From an uncultured Bacilli bacterium (GTDB taxonomy: Bacteria > Bacillota_I > Bacilli_A > RF39 > UBA660), in assembly GCA_944373095.1 (NCBI GenBank), contig CALWAK010000005.1, positions 1 through 44,004 of the forward strand: a DNA stretch of 44,004 nucleotides. Direction: 5' to 3'. Every line of letters starts with the position of its first letter. The first letter of the stretch is position 1. The translations under genes were made by a program, and so were the position numbers. The notes beneath the pieces are model-generated. The model was not told the DNA's origin and searched no databases. It saw only the letters and a program-made list of their open reading frames with translations. Below, in pieces: positions 1 through 8,069 of the stretch.

Positions 1-1
1 T

Positions 2-58
2 ATCAATATGCCTATTGATTTAAATATTGCTTATGCCGAATATATTAATCAGTCATAA
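2..58 (+). CDS. 3' end of an unidentified protein-coding gene (partial)
   Basis: An open frame enters from the left edge and ends at TAA 56-58, giving a C-terminus that reads NMPIDLNIAYAEYINQS. The codons look like real coding sequence (GCC, CCT, CAG mixed with AT-rich codons) and there is a 170-base gap before the next gene, as expected for a gene end. Too little is present to name the protein. Confidence 0.4.
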   Translation: MNMPIDLNIAYAEYINQS

Positions 59-134
59 AGTTTAACACAACTTTTTAATAAAAAACATGAAAAATACGTT
101 TATAATAAATAAATTAGAACACTAACAAAAATTT

Positions 135-172
135 TTAAAGCGTTTACATTACTCATATTTAAGTAGTATAAT
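135..172 (+). promoter_or_regulatory. Promoter with overlapping cre-like operator for the gene at 228
   Basis: TTTACA at 143-148 and TATAAT at 167-172, 18 bases apart, form a sigma-A-type promoter. The -35 lies inside 135-148, which on the minus strand reads TGTAAACGCTTTAA and differs from the Bacillus CcpA site consensus TGWAARCGYTWNCW at one position. Binding by CcpA or another LacI-family regulator is inference. A second TATAAT occurs at 191-196. Confidence 0.5.
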
Positions 173-227
173 TATTTATGGGATAAAAAGTATAATTATA
201 TGTTAATATTTAAAACGGGGGATTACT

Positions 228-1247
228 ATGATAAATCAGAAAAAGAGTGAATTTATAAACATTTATAATGAAACTAGTAAAATGTTATCTGAAATTAATA
301 ATAACAAACTTATTTTAGAAGAAGCTATTAATGGAATAAATAAAGCTAAAGAAACTTTTGATGTTTCTAAACTTATGAAATATTTTTCAAAAGTTGAAAA
401 TTTAAAAAATAATGTTGAAAAAATAAAAAATGTAATTAAAACGTATGCCGAAATCTTAAAAATCATTGATGAAACCAATATTGATTTTCTAATGATTGAA
501 TTGATTAATTATAATGATATTATAGAAAAAAATATAACTAAAAAAATTATAGATAATAACCATTTAGAGTTTTTAAATATTGTTAGTGATATATACAATG
601 ATAAAATAAAAACTTATAGAGTTTTTTCAGAGATATTACTTAAATATAAAGAATCACTAACAATGAAAAATAATCAATCTGTGTTAATATCACCAGAATC
701 TGTAATTCCTAAATTTTTAAGTTATACTTATCGTAAAGACTCTACTAAAAGCATAAGTGAAGCATATGAAGAATCAACTTTAAAAATTGTAGTTGATAGT
801 GCTAATAATGTTTTAAATAAAATAAGTAATATAAACTTACTATATAGAAATAGTAATAAAAAAGATTTATTTAAATACAATTCATCAACTTTCGCATTAT
901 ATAAAATGAGTAACATTGTTCAGGATGAAAGTGGTTTCGAAGAACTTATTAATATCCTTTATAAAGGACTATTTGAATCTAGTAATGATGGAGACAATAA
1001 CATAATATTAAAAAATGAAAATTTTTGTCAGAGTCAAATATTAATGATAATAAAAAAATTTCGTCAGTATTATTTTCATAAATACGAAGAAAATAATGAT
1101 AAAGAAGAAGTCATAATTAATTATATAAGTCAAAAAATAGGCAAAAAGTTTCCTAGTAGACCAAAGGATTGGGTAGATTTACAAGCATGCATTTATGAAG
1201 ATATAAATTTAATGATAGATGAAATATTTGATTTTTATAATAAATAG
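228..1247 (+). CDS. Hypothetical protein, helical, function unknown
   Basis: 339 residues. The start is ATG 228, 6 bases after GGGGG (217-221). I do not recognise a family. The protein is rich in Lys, Glu, Asn and Ile and has long predicted helices, notably residues 5-110 with the spacing of a coiled coil. No signal peptide or membrane segment is visible, so it is probably cytoplasmic. The last 80 residues include an aromatic and basic stretch (KKFRQYYFHKYEEN) and a Trp-containing segment (FPSRPKDWVDLQ) that look like a folded end domain. It stands alone: the upstream promoter at 143-172 serves only this gene, and about 215 bases of non-coding DNA follow before a pseudogene. There is no neighbour evidence for function. 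Confidence 0.75.
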   Translation: MINQKKSEFINIYNETSKMLSEINNNKLILEEAINGINKAKETFDVSKLMKYFSKVENLKNNVEKIKNVIKTYAEILKIIDETNIDFLMIELINYNDIIEKNITKKIIDNNHLEFLNIVSDIYNDKIKTYRVFSEILLKYKESLTMKNNQSVLISPESVIPKFLSYTYRKDSTKSISEAYEESTLKIVVDSANNVLNKISNINLLYRNSNKKDLFKYNSSTFALYKMSNIVQDESGFEELINILYKGLFESSNDGDNNIILKNENFCQSQILMIIKKFRQYYFHKYEENNDKEEVIINYISQKIGKKFPSRPKDWVDLQACIYEDINLMIDEIFDFYNK

Positions 1248-1461
1248 AATTATATGTAATTAAGTATAAATTTATTATTATTTGCTAAATAATGGTTTGT
1301 ACATTATTAGAATGTATGTATTAGTTAATTTATAATGTTTAAAATAATATATTAAAGTTAATTATTAAAATAAAAAATAACAATAAATTCTTTTATAAAT
1401 TTGTTAAATATAATGTAAATAAATTAGTAATTTATTTATAAAAAGTCGTAAATGCTAAGTT
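1248..1461. other. AT-rich intergenic stretch
   Basis: About 214 bases of nearly pure A and T after the stop of the previous gene. I see no ORF, no strong hairpin followed by a T run and no RNA gene. It probably contains whatever promoter once served the pseudogene that follows. Confidence 0.4.
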
Positions 1462-1880
1462 ATGGAAGTAAAAGAAGTAAAAATAAAGCAAAAAATAAAA
1501 TATTTATTTAATATAGCAACAAGCTATATATAAAAAGAAATAGATATTAATAAAGGCCGTTGTTTTATTATTGAACAAATATCTTATGAAGATGTAATAG
1601 TTGAATATAAATATCATATATGTTATTCTTTAGGTAGTAATGGAATGATAGATATATATTATATATATTCTTCTAATAGTAATTCATTTCGTATAGATAA
1701 TATTATCTTTTATGTTAGAAATGATAAAGGTATATTAGAAATAATCTATTAGTTACTAGATTATTAGATAATGCTATTAGAGAATTAAGTACTGCTACTA
1801 TTCTAGTAGATTGTATATATCCTATGAAAAAAGATAGTTCTACTAAAAGACTTTGCTTAAGCAGATATCAACAAATTTGA
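1462..1880 (+). pseudogene. Degraded paralogue of the gene at 7554-7979
   Basis: Translation from ATG 1462 gives MEVKEVKIKQKIKYLFNIAT and then an in-frame TAA at 1531-1533. Reading on in the same frame gives a stretch with EYKYHICYSLGSNG and FRIDNIIFYVRND, which aligns with EYKYGNKG and FKINNVVFYLDDN in the protein at 7554-7979. The frame then breaks near 1735-1750 (stop TAG 1750-1752) and similarity resumes one frame over as LLDNAIRELSTATILVDCIYP, matching LLDSAINDLNNAIVLGECRYP, ending at TGA 1878-1880. One nonsense codon plus one frameshift make it a pseudogene. As in its paralogue, the end of the coding sequence lies inside the terminator hairpin. Confidence 0.8.
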
Positions 1881-1892
1881 TATCTGCTTTTT
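1859..1892 (+). terminator. Intrinsic terminator overlapping the pseudogene end
   Basis: A perfect 12-base stem, arms 1859-1870 and 1878-1889, with a 7-base loop and a run of T from 1887. The pseudogene's last codons form the loop and right arm. Confidence 0.8.
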
Positions 1893-1911
1893 AATATGTA
1901 GTAGATAAGTA

Positions 1912-1940
1912 TTGTTTTTTATTAATAATTTTGATATAAT
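1912..1940 (+). promoter_or_regulatory. Promoter for the gene at 1965
   Basis: TTGTTT 1912-1917 and TATAAT 1935-1940 with 17-base spacing, directly after the terminator at 1859-1892. The second gene of the cassette therefore has its own start signal. Confidence 0.65.
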
Positions 1941-1964
1941 AGCTCGCCAAAGAGGGGGAAAATA

Positions 1965-2372
1965 ATGAAACCAAAAAAAATTTTTATAGGTGATATTAAA
2001 AAACGTATAGGACATAACGAAACATTATTTCTTAGTGATAAAATAAATGTTAATAATGAATCCATTACAGCTGATTATTATGGATATTTAGAAAAGCATG
2101 ATATAGTTTATAAAAAAAATGCATTTTTAATTCAAGTAAAAGATAATTATTACTTATATTATGATAATATAAACTCTTTTATAGATTTTCTAAGAATATA
2201 CTATGGAAAACTAGGGAGCAATAAGAATTATAGTGAATTACTTATGACTACATGTCCATCTAGTCAAAATCCATTATTTGTTGACAGAGATTCTTTAAAA
2301 CCATATTTTGGAGATGTTCTAAGATATAGTGAAGAACCAACACCTACATTAAAAAGAGATTTAAGAAGATAA
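1965..2372 (+). CDS. Hypothetical protein, paralogue of 8070-8468
   Basis: 135 residues. ATG 1965 follows a strong AGAGGGGG at 1951-1958. I do not recognise the family. The N-terminus (KKIFIGDIKKR) and the C-terminal block (LFVDRDSLKPYFGD) match the protein encoded at 8070-8468 (NKIFVGDIKRC and LFVDEASLKPYYAD), with a shared YLR[IM]YY centre. The protein is soluble, has no signal peptide, and alternates short strands and helices, suggesting one small globular domain. In both copies it sits just downstream of a gene of the 7554 family, separated by a terminator and a promoter. The upstream partner here is a pseudogene, so this protein persists without it. Confidence 0.8.
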   Translation: MKPKKIFIGDIKKRIGHNETLFLSDKINVNNESITADYYGYLEKHDIVYKKNAFLIQVKDNYYLYYDNINSFIDFLRIYYGKLGSNKNYSELLMTTCPSSQNPLFVDRDSLKPYFGDVLRYSEEPTPTLKRDLRR

Positions 2373-2390
2373 AGTAATTAAATAAACTAA

Positions 2391-2415
2391 AAACACGTTT
2401 AAGAACGTGTTTTTT
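2391..2415. terminator. Bidirectional terminator between convergent genes
   Basis: Stem arms 2391-2399 and 2404-2412 with loop TAAG. A T run follows on the plus strand and an A-rich flank lies on the other side. It ends the gene at 1965-2372 and touches the stop codon (2414-2416) of the minus-strand polyferredoxin gene. Confidence 0.8.
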
Positions 2416-3940
2416 ACTTGTTAGGACGATTATGATGTTGTCCTTTATTATTTAAAGCATCATTAGGATTAGCAAAGGGAATATTTAAAGCATTAGCTAC
2501 TGCATCAATAATACCATTACTACTCATAGTAGCACCACTTACAGTATCTATATCAATAGATTGATTTGCTATAATACTATTTATTATTGTATCTTTAGCT
2601 CTATTCATATATTTAGTATCTTCTTTTGATGATTCAATTGTAATTGAAGTAACTTTTTTATCTTTAACTACTACTGATACTACTATATCACCATTTCTAC
2701 CTGTACCAATACCTTCGTATGTACCATCTTCTAAATTAGTAAAAGTATTATTAGTACTAGGTTGTTCTTCTTCGGTATTATCACTTTCAATATTATCTGT
2801 TAAATCTAAGGCATTAATAACAGCACTTATTATACCTTTACTACTATATGTCGCACCAGATACAGTTGCAACATCTGTACTTTGAGTGGATATTATATTA
2901 TTTATAATAGTACTTTTTGCTTTATTAAAGAATTGTTCATCATCTTTATAAGATTCAATTGTTATAGATGTAATACCTCCTTTTTCTACTATAACTTTTA
3001 CTTTTATTTCTCCTCGATAACCAGTACCAGTTCCATAATATGTCCCATCTTTATATTTTCCCGTAATAATTATTGGTGTAGATGGATTATCACTTGGTAT
3101 ATTATTAGCTAGTAGAGTACCACCATAATATAAACCTGCAATAGCTAAAGCACTAACACTACCGGTTATAGCTTCTTTAGGCTTAGTATATAAAGCATTT
3201 ACTGGACAAGTATTAATACATTTAAAACAATCTATACATTCACTAGATTTAACTTTATTATACTCACTAGTTTCTTTATTAACATCTATATTCATTGGAC
3301 ATTTTTTACTACATATATTACAATTAACACATTTATTTAAGTCTTTCTTAATATTAAATAAACGTAGTTTAGATATAATAGTAAATACTCCTCCTAGAGG
3401 ACAAAAGTATCTACAAAATACCCTTTCTATAAATAAAGAAGATATAATTATTAATAATAATATAAAACCACCAATAGATATAAATGCACTTAAATCTAAC
3501 CATGCTTTATATGAAGAATATATACCAAATATATTCCATGGATTAATAGTATCTAAAGTAATATTTAATATCCATAATATAATTAATAATACTATTATTA
3601 TATATTTAATATATTTTAAAAGTTTATCTAGTTTATAATTAATATTTATTTGTTTTATCTTTAATTTTTTAGCTATATAGTTTAATAATTCTTGCATACT
3701 ACCAAATGCACATAGATATCCACAGAAAAATCTGCCCCATAGCATTGTTATAGGTATTACTGCTACCAATGTTAATATAGGTATTAACATTGTATCTAAT
3801 GTAAAAGTATTATTTATAAGGGCTATAAATAATACTTTTATAGAATTCCAAGTTAAAATAAATAAACCTGGTAATAAGATAAAACTTATTAATTGAATTA
3901 TATATCTTATTATTTGTGTCTTTTTCATTATATTAATCAT
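2414..3940 (-). CDS. Membrane polyferredoxin with two C-terminal covalent-FMN domains (NapH/NosR-like)
   Basis: 508 residues. The N-terminal half has several membrane helices and the NapH/NosR-type motifs CGYLCAFG (from residue 73) and CRYFCPLG (from 176). Two ferredoxin-type [4Fe-4S] motifs follow: C204-207-210-214 and C235-238-241-245. A last helix at about 258-278 leads to two tandem FMN_bind domains (about 297-378 and 404-485), each with the flavinylation motif VSGAT (Thr 364 and 471). In this family FMN is esterified to that Thr by ApbE, whose gene lies just upstream with a 4-base ATGA overlap. By inference, electrons pass through the iron-sulfur clusters and across the membrane to flavins outside the cell. 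The donor and acceptor cannot be told from the window. The tandem FMN domains look like a duplication. Confidence 0.9.
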   Translation of the reverse strand: MINIMKKTQIIRYIIQLISFILLPGLFILTWNSIKVLFIALINNTFTLDTMLIPILTLVAVIPITMLWGRFFCGYLCAFGSMQELLNYIAKKLKIKQININYKLDKLLKYIKYIIIVLLIILWILNITLDTINPWNIFGIYSSYKAWLDLSAFISIGGFILLLIIISSLFIERVFCRYFCPLGGVFTIISKLRLFNIKKDLNKCVNCNICSKKCPMNIDVNKETSEYNKVKSSECIDCFKCINTCPVNALYTKPKEAITGSVSALAIAGLYYGGTLLANNIPSDNPSTPIIITGKYKDGTYYGTGTGYRGEIKVKVIVEKGGITSITIESYKDDEQFFNKAKSTIINNIISTQSTDVATVSGATYSSKGIISAVINALDLTDNIESDNTEEEQPSTNNTFTNLEDGTYEGIGTGRNGDIVVSVVVKDKKVTSITIESSKEDTKYMNRAKDTIINSIIANQSIDIDTVSGATMSSNGIIDAVANALNIPFANPNDALNNKGQHHNRPNK

Positions 3941-4845
3941 TCCTTTATAATATTTACTCTATCTTTTATATTATCTGTTATATATATTTTTCCATTATTT
4001 AATATAAATATAGCATTTATATTATATTTTTTTATTAATTTAATACTTTTATTAAATCCTAATATTATACAACTAGTAGCTAGAGCATCTAATTTAGCCC
4101 CATTATTACCAATTAATGTTACTGATATTAAGTCTGTATCTGCTGGATAACCAGTTTTAGGATCTATTATATGATGATATACTTTATTATTTATTTTATA
4201 ATATTGTTCATATAAACCAGATGTAACTATATCTTCATCTATAGAATTTATTGTAGCAAAATAGTTATTTTTATTAAAAGGATTTCTTATACCAATACTT
4301 CTATATTCTCTAATACTAGATACAGTACCACCTAAATTAATAAGAGCATTATTAAAATTATTATCTTTTAATATATCTTTTATTTTATCTATTATATATC
4401 CTTTAGCAATACCTCCTAAGTCTATTGCTTGTTTATTATTACGTAGTTTTATAGACATATCTTTATTATTTAATAGTATATCTTTATAATTTACTAATTT
4501 TAATATTTTTTTTATTTCTTTATTAGTAGGAATAGTTTTATTTAACCATATATCTTTTAATGGTTTAATAGTTATATCAAATGTATTATTTATTTTACTA
4601 TATTCTTTAGCTAACTTTATTATATTAAAAGTATCACTACTTACTTTTATATATTTATTAGTATTATTTATTAAGCTTATTTCACTAGAACTTTTAAATA
4701 TAGATAATTTATTATCTAAGTCATTAATATATTGTTCTATTGTATTAAGCGTATCATTAGCTTTTATAGTATCTATATCATTTAAATATAAAGTTATAGT
4801 ATTTATTGTTCCTAAACCAGTAAATATTTTTTCTATTTTTTTCAT
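3937..4845 (-). CDS. apbE: FAD:protein FMN transferase (ApbE family)
   Basis: 302 residues, about the usual length of the mature enzyme. ApbE moves FMN from FAD onto a Thr of the [ST]GAT motif in target proteins. Family signatures visible are FTGLGTINT at the N-terminus, DLGGIAKGYIID (about residue 158), NLGGTVSS, HHIIDPKTGYPAD (about 224) and the metal-site region GAKLDALATS near the end. It starts the operon and overlaps the downstream double-FMN polyferredoxin gene by 4 bases, which is its obvious substrate. Oddly, the protein begins directly with the conserved core: there is no signal peptide or lipobox, and an in-frame stop lies just upstream of ATG 4845, so no longer start exists. The flavinylated domains are predicted outside, so where the reaction occurs is unclear. 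Confidence 0.92.
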   Translation of the reverse strand: MKKIEKIFTGLGTINTITLYLNDIDTIKANDTLNTIEQYINDLDNKLSIFKSSSEISLINNTNKYIKVSSDTFNIIKLAKEYSKINNTFDITIKPLKDIWLNKTIPTNKEIKKILKLVNYKDILLNNKDMSIKLRNNKQAIDLGGIAKGYIIDKIKDILKDNNFNNALINLGGTVSSIREYRSIGIRNPFNKNNYFATINSIDEDIVTSGLYEQYYKINNKVYHHIIDPKTGYPADTDLISVTLIGNNGAKLDALATSCIILGFNKSIKLIKKYNINAIFILNNGKIYITDNIKDRVNIIKE

Positions 4846-4871
4846 ATTATATACTTTCTATTATATTAATA

Positions 4872-4877
4872 ATTATA
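4872..4877 (-). promoter_or_regulatory. -10 element of the apbE operon promoter
   Basis: On the minus strand this reads TATAAT preceded by TGT, an extended -10, about 27 bases before the apbE start. No convincing -35 is visible, which fits an extended -10 promoter. Confidence 0.4.
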
Positions 4878-4910
4878 ACATAATATCTAATTATTTACAT
4901 AAAATATAAC

Positions 4911-4955
4911 AAATGTAAACGTTTAGGAGAAAAATCCTCCCAAATGTTTACATTT
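4911..4955. promoter_or_regulatory. 45-bp near-perfect palindrome between divergent apbE and rloA-like genes
   Basis: Arms 4911-4929 and 4937-4955 pair over 19 positions with one mismatch and one G-T, around a 7-base A-rich loop. No T run follows on either strand, so it is not a clear terminator. The right arm carries TTTACA (4947-4952), the -35 of the promoter for the gene at 5000. The left arm carries TGTAAACGTTTAGG, a 12/14 match to the CcpA cre consensus. A repressor operator controlling one or both divergent genes is the simplest reading. Confidence 0.5.
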
Positions 4956-4975
4956 ATGATAATATATGATAATAT
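4947..4975 (+). promoter_or_regulatory. Promoter for the RloA-like gene, with a 10-bp tandem repeat
   Basis: TTTACA 4947-4952 and TAATAT 4970-4975 at 17-base spacing. The spacer and -10 consist of the 10-mer ATGATAATAT repeated in tandem at 4956-4965 and 4966-4975. RBS AAGGTGG at 4986-4992 and ATG at 5000 follow. Confidence 0.5.
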
Positions 4976-4999
4976 ATTATCACGAAAGGTGGCTTATAT

Positions 5000-6196
5000 A
5001 TGCTATTACAATTTAAGTTTAAAAACTATAAATGTTTTTATGAAGAAACAATTTTAGATTTAATGGCAACTCAAGAAAAAAGACATCTAGAAACTACTAC
5101 TGAGATTAATGGTAATCATGTTTTACCAGTAATTGCTATTCATGGTGCTAATGCTGCTGGTAAAAGTAGTGTACTAGAAGCATTAGAATATATGTTTTAT
5201 ATTATTAAGAATTCTAATAGATTTGATGTAAATACACCATTACCAGTAAATCCTTATGCATTTAGTAAATCAGCTCGAAATGAAAATTCTGAGTTTGAAG
5301 TATCAATTTGTTTGGGTAATTATGAATATCGTTATGGATTCTCTTTGAATCAAAATAAAATTGAAGAAGAATGGCTATATACAAAGAGATTTGCTCTAAA
5401 TACTAAAGCCCAACAAAAGATGATTTTTGAAAGAAATGGTGAAGAAGTAGATTTTGGAACTAGTTATAAGAACTACGAAAAAATGTGGAATTTCTTTAAT
5501 AAAGAAATTAATTTAAATACGGATAAATTATTAGTATTATCTACTATTGCCCCAAAAGAAGAAAGCGGAATTTTTAGAGATTTATATAAATATATTATTA
5601 ACTCTGATGTTATTATTGAAAGTTCTTTTAAAAAAGTAACTGTTGATATACTAGATTCTAGTGATCCAAGATTTAATAAATTTCAAGAAATAATTAAGGA
5701 ATACGATCCTTGTATTTTAGATGTTAAAGTAGAAAAACAAGAGGAACAAGAAAATAAATATGATATTAATGTACTACACTTAAATTTAGATGATAAATCT
5801 AATCCAATTGTTTTACCTTTACAAAATGAATCTAATGGTACTATTAAAATTTTTAATATTATTCCTAAAATTTTAAAAAATCTTAAAGTTGGTGGTGTTA
5901 TTTGTATTGATGAATTAGATGTTAAATTACATCCATTATTATTTAGAAAAATAGTAATGTGGTACATGGATAAATCTATTAATACTAATAATGCTCAATT
6001 AATTCTTACAGCTCATTCTACGTATTTATTTAATAGTAATGATTTTAGAAGAGATGAATTATATATTGTAGATAAAGATTTAAATAGTAAATCTAATTTA
6101 TATTCATTATCAGAATTTAGAAATTTACGAGTTGATGCTGATTATGAAAAAAAATATTTATCAGGTCAATTTGGTGGCATTCCATTTAAGCGTTAG
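5000..6196 (+). CDS. RloA/AbiLi-like AAA-family ATPase of a two-gene defence module
   Basis: 398 residues, an ATP-binding protein of the SMC/ABC-like AAA_15 class. The N-terminus FKFKNYKCFYEET is the typical first strand and helix. Walker A is GANAAGKS (residues 49-56) and the Walker B region is VICIDELD (about 297-304). The late motif LILTAHSTYLF (about 335) is the switch His region, and the protein ends with GGIPF, also common in the family. In RloA/RloB and AbiL-type systems this ATPase is paired with a Toprim-like protein, which is exactly the next gene, 8 bases downstream. The probable role is ATP-dependent control of a nuclease partner during phage infection. That function is known for relatives and only inferred here. 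It has its own promoter next to a palindrome. Confidence 0.85.
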   Translation: MLLQFKFKNYKCFYEETILDLMATQEKRHLETTTEINGNHVLPVIAIHGANAAGKSSVLEALEYMFYIIKNSNRFDVNTPLPVNPYAFSKSARNENSEFEVSICLGNYEYRYGFSLNQNKIEEEWLYTKRFALNTKAQQKMIFERNGEEVDFGTSYKNYEKMWNFFNKEINLNTDKLLVLSTIAPKEESGIFRDLYKYIINSDVIIESSFKKVTVDILDSSDPRFNKFQEIIKEYDPCILDVKVEKQEEQENKYDINVLHLNLDDKSNPIVLPLQNESNGTIKIFNIIPKILKNLKVGGVICIDELDVKLHPLLFRKIVMWYMDKSINTNNAQLILTAHSTYLFNSNDFRRDELYIVDKDLNSKSNLYSLSEFRNLRVDADYEKKYLSGQFGGIPFKR

Positions 6197-6204
6197 GAGT
6201 TATT

Positions 6205-6894
6205 ATGGGTAGTGATGAATTATTTAAAAAACATAATATTGAAAGGAAAAAAAGGAAAGAAGCAGGAAGAACTGTATTACCAGCAACTTGGTTAATAGTA
6301 ACTGAAGGTACTGAAACTGAACCAAATTATTTTAATAAAGCAGTAGAAGATTTTAATAAAAATATACCAAAGGAATATAGGCTTAAGTTAGTATCCAAAG
6401 GAATGGGAATGAATACTAAATCATTAGTTAAAGCAACTGATTTACAAGTCAGTATTGATAAATATAAATATAATGATATCCCTTATGGAAAAATTTTTGT
6501 TGTTTTTGATAAAGATGATTTTAAACCTAAAGATTTTAATAAGGCTGTAGAAATGTGCAAAGATAATGGTTATATACCTTTGTGGTCTAACCAAGCAATT
6601 GAATTTTGGTTCTTACTTCATTTTAATTATATAGATTCTAAAATGAGTAGAAAAGATTATGCTAAAAAAATAAATGAATACTTTAAAGTAAAAGGATACA
6701 ATTATAATTATAAAAAGAATGATAAAGATATATATGATTTATTATGTAAATATGGTTCATTAGAAAATGCTAGAAAGTATGCTCAAAAAATTTATAATAG
6801 TCATAAAAATGATAAACCATCTGACTCTGAAAGTTGCACCACTGTTTATGAATTTTTTAATGCCTTAGATGAAAGAAAAGACGAATTGAAATGA
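6205..6894 (+). CDS. RloB/AbiLii-like protein (Toprim-like nuclease candidate)
   Basis: 229 residues, translated from ATG 6205 behind AGGAG (6195-6199), just after the ATPase stop. Family features are LIVTEGTETEPNYF at residues 30-43, whose conserved Glu is typical of the first Toprim strand, VVFDKDD around 102-108, which supplies the paired acidic residues, and QAIEFWFLLHF around 130-140, the RloB hallmark. No membrane segment is present. In RloAB/AbiL pairs this partner is thought to be the effector. The two genes form one operon closed by the terminator at 6904-6932. Composition resembles neighbouring genes, so recent transfer is not obvious. Confidence 0.85.
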   Translation: MGSDELFKKHNIERKKRKEAGRTVLPATWLIVTEGTETEPNYFNKAVEDFNKNIPKEYRLKLVSKGMGMNTKSLVKATDLQVSIDKYKYNDIPYGKIFVVFDKDDFKPKDFNKAVEMCKDNGYIPLWSNQAIEFWFLLHFNYIDSKMSRKDYAKKINEYFKVKGYNYNYKKNDKDIYDLLCKYGSLENARKYAQKIYNSHKNDKPSDSESCTTVYEFFNALDERKDELK

Positions 6895-6903
6895 TATTAA
6901 CAT

Positions 6904-6932
6904 CCACTTTTGAAATAATAAAAGTGGTTTTT
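6904..6932 (+). terminator. Terminator of the RloAB-like operon
   Basis: Perfect 8-base stem (6904-6911 with 6920-6927), 8-base loop, followed by TTTTT. Confidence 0.85.
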
Positions 6933-6954
6933 ATTTATAAAGGAGTATATAGTT

Positions 6955-7479
6955 ATGTTAATATATTTAATAATAATTAATATTTTAGGTTTTATATTAT
7001 GCTATTTAAGAAAGTATAATGTATTAAATATAATATCTATATTAGGTGGTTCATTAGGTATTATAATAGGTATATTATTCTTTGATAGAAACTTAAAAAA
7101 AGATAATATAATGTATAAAGTATTTTCTATATGTATATTTATAATAGAGTTACTTATTTATATTATCTTTAGATATAAATTATTTAATATTAAGTTTTGG
7201 TTATTATTTACTAAGTATAAAGAATTATTAATATATTTTATAAGTATTAATATACTTACTTTTATTATATTTACTTTAGATAAAATAAAAGCTATATATC
7301 ATAAATGGCGTTTTAAAGTAGCTGCTTTATTAATATTATGTTTTATAGGTGGATCACTTGGTGGTTTACTATCTATGTATTTATTTAGACATAAAACTAA
7401 AAAGAATTATTTTACTATTGGTATACCTTTAATAATGATTATTCAAGTACTTATATTAATAATTATAAATAATATATAA
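6955..7479 (+). CDS. DUF1294-family membrane protein with an internal duplication
   Basis: 174 residues, ATG 6955 after AGGAG (6941-6945). The second half carries the DUF1294 pattern: LDKIKAIYHKWRF, then GGSLGGLLSMYLFRHKTKKNYF, then a last helix. The first half repeats the layout in decayed form, with CYLRKYNVLN and then GGSLGIIIGILFFDRNLKKDN. Ordinary DUF1294 proteins are roughly half this length, so this looks like a tandem duplication in which the N-terminal copy has lost the RHKT motif. There are five or six membrane helices and no known function for the family. The gene stands alone between the defence operon's terminator and the small-gene cassette. Confidence 0.8.
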   Translation: MLIYLIIINILGFILCYLRKYNVLNIISILGGSLGIIIGILFFDRNLKKDNIMYKVFSICIFIIELLIYIIFRYKLFNIKFWLLFTKYKELLIYFISINILTFIIFTLDKIKAIYHKWRFKVAALLILCFIGGSLGGLLSMYLFRHKTKKNYFTIGIPLIMIIQVLILIIINNI

Positions 7480-7553
7480 TATTAAACTTTTACTTTTATA
7501 ATTTTAATAAGTATGATATAAATAAACTATATATTTGTAGTAAGGGTTAATTT

Positions 7554-7979
7554 ATGGTAGTAAATGAAGAAGTAAATAAAAAAATAATAATGTTTTTTAA
7601 TATTGCTATTTGTTATGTAGGTAAAGAAATAAAGATAAATAGTAATAATGAATTTGATATTGATGAAGTATGGGATAATCATGATAAAGAAGGGGAATAT
7701 TATTATCATATAGAGTATAAATATGGTAATAAAGGTTTAATAGTATTAGATTACAGTTATGTATCTGAAGGTAATTGCTTTAAAATAAATAATGTAGTAT
7801 TTTATTTAGATGATAATATTGATTTACAACAAAATAATAGTAGAGAATCTATTGAATTATTAGATAGTGCAATTAATGATTTAAATAATGCTATTGTATT
7901 AGGCGAATGTAGATATCCTGTTGAAGAACAAGGCTTTAGTAAAAAAATATCTTTAAATAGGCATTCACATAAAATGTGA
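7554..7979 (+). CDS. Hypothetical protein, first gene of a duplicated two-gene cassette
   Basis: 141 residues, ATG 7554 behind AAGGG. I do not recognise the family. It is soluble and acidic in the middle (EFDIDEVWDNHDKEG), with a central beta-rich part (EYKYGNKGLIVLDYSYV, FKINNVVFYLDDN) and a C-terminal helix (SIELLDSAINDLNNAIVLG). The decayed copy at 1462-1880 conserves the same blocks, which shows which parts matter. The stop codon lies inside the terminator hairpin at 7959-7989. It is followed by the 8070-8468 gene exactly as in the other copy, so the two may act together, but no function can be given. Confidence 0.75.
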   Translation: MVVNEEVNKKIIMFFNIAICYVGKEIKINSNNEFDIDEVWDNHDKEGEYYYHIEYKYGNKGLIVLDYSYVSEGNCFKINNVVFYLDDNIDLQQNNSRESIELLDSAINDLNNAIVLGECRYPVEEQGFSKKISLNRHSHKM

Positions 7980-7989
7980 ATGCCTTTTA
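7959..7989 (+). terminator. Terminator overlapping the end of the 7554 gene
   Basis: Perfect 12-base stem (7959-7970 with 7974-7985) with an AAA loop, then TTTA. The TGA stop (7977-7979) is in the right arm. This is the same arrangement as at 1859-1892. Confidence 0.85.
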
Positions 7990-8069
7990 CTTGACTAATA
8001 ATAATAAATATTATAGATTAGATAACAATCACTTATTATTAGGCTTGTGATTTAGTAAGGAAGTATAAA

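Noticed and set aside
3893-4150. Plus-strand ORF over the apbE gene
   Set aside because: It is antisense to strongly conserved apbE and polyferredoxin codons and its product is an Ile/Phe/Tyr-rich artefact of AT-rich DNA.
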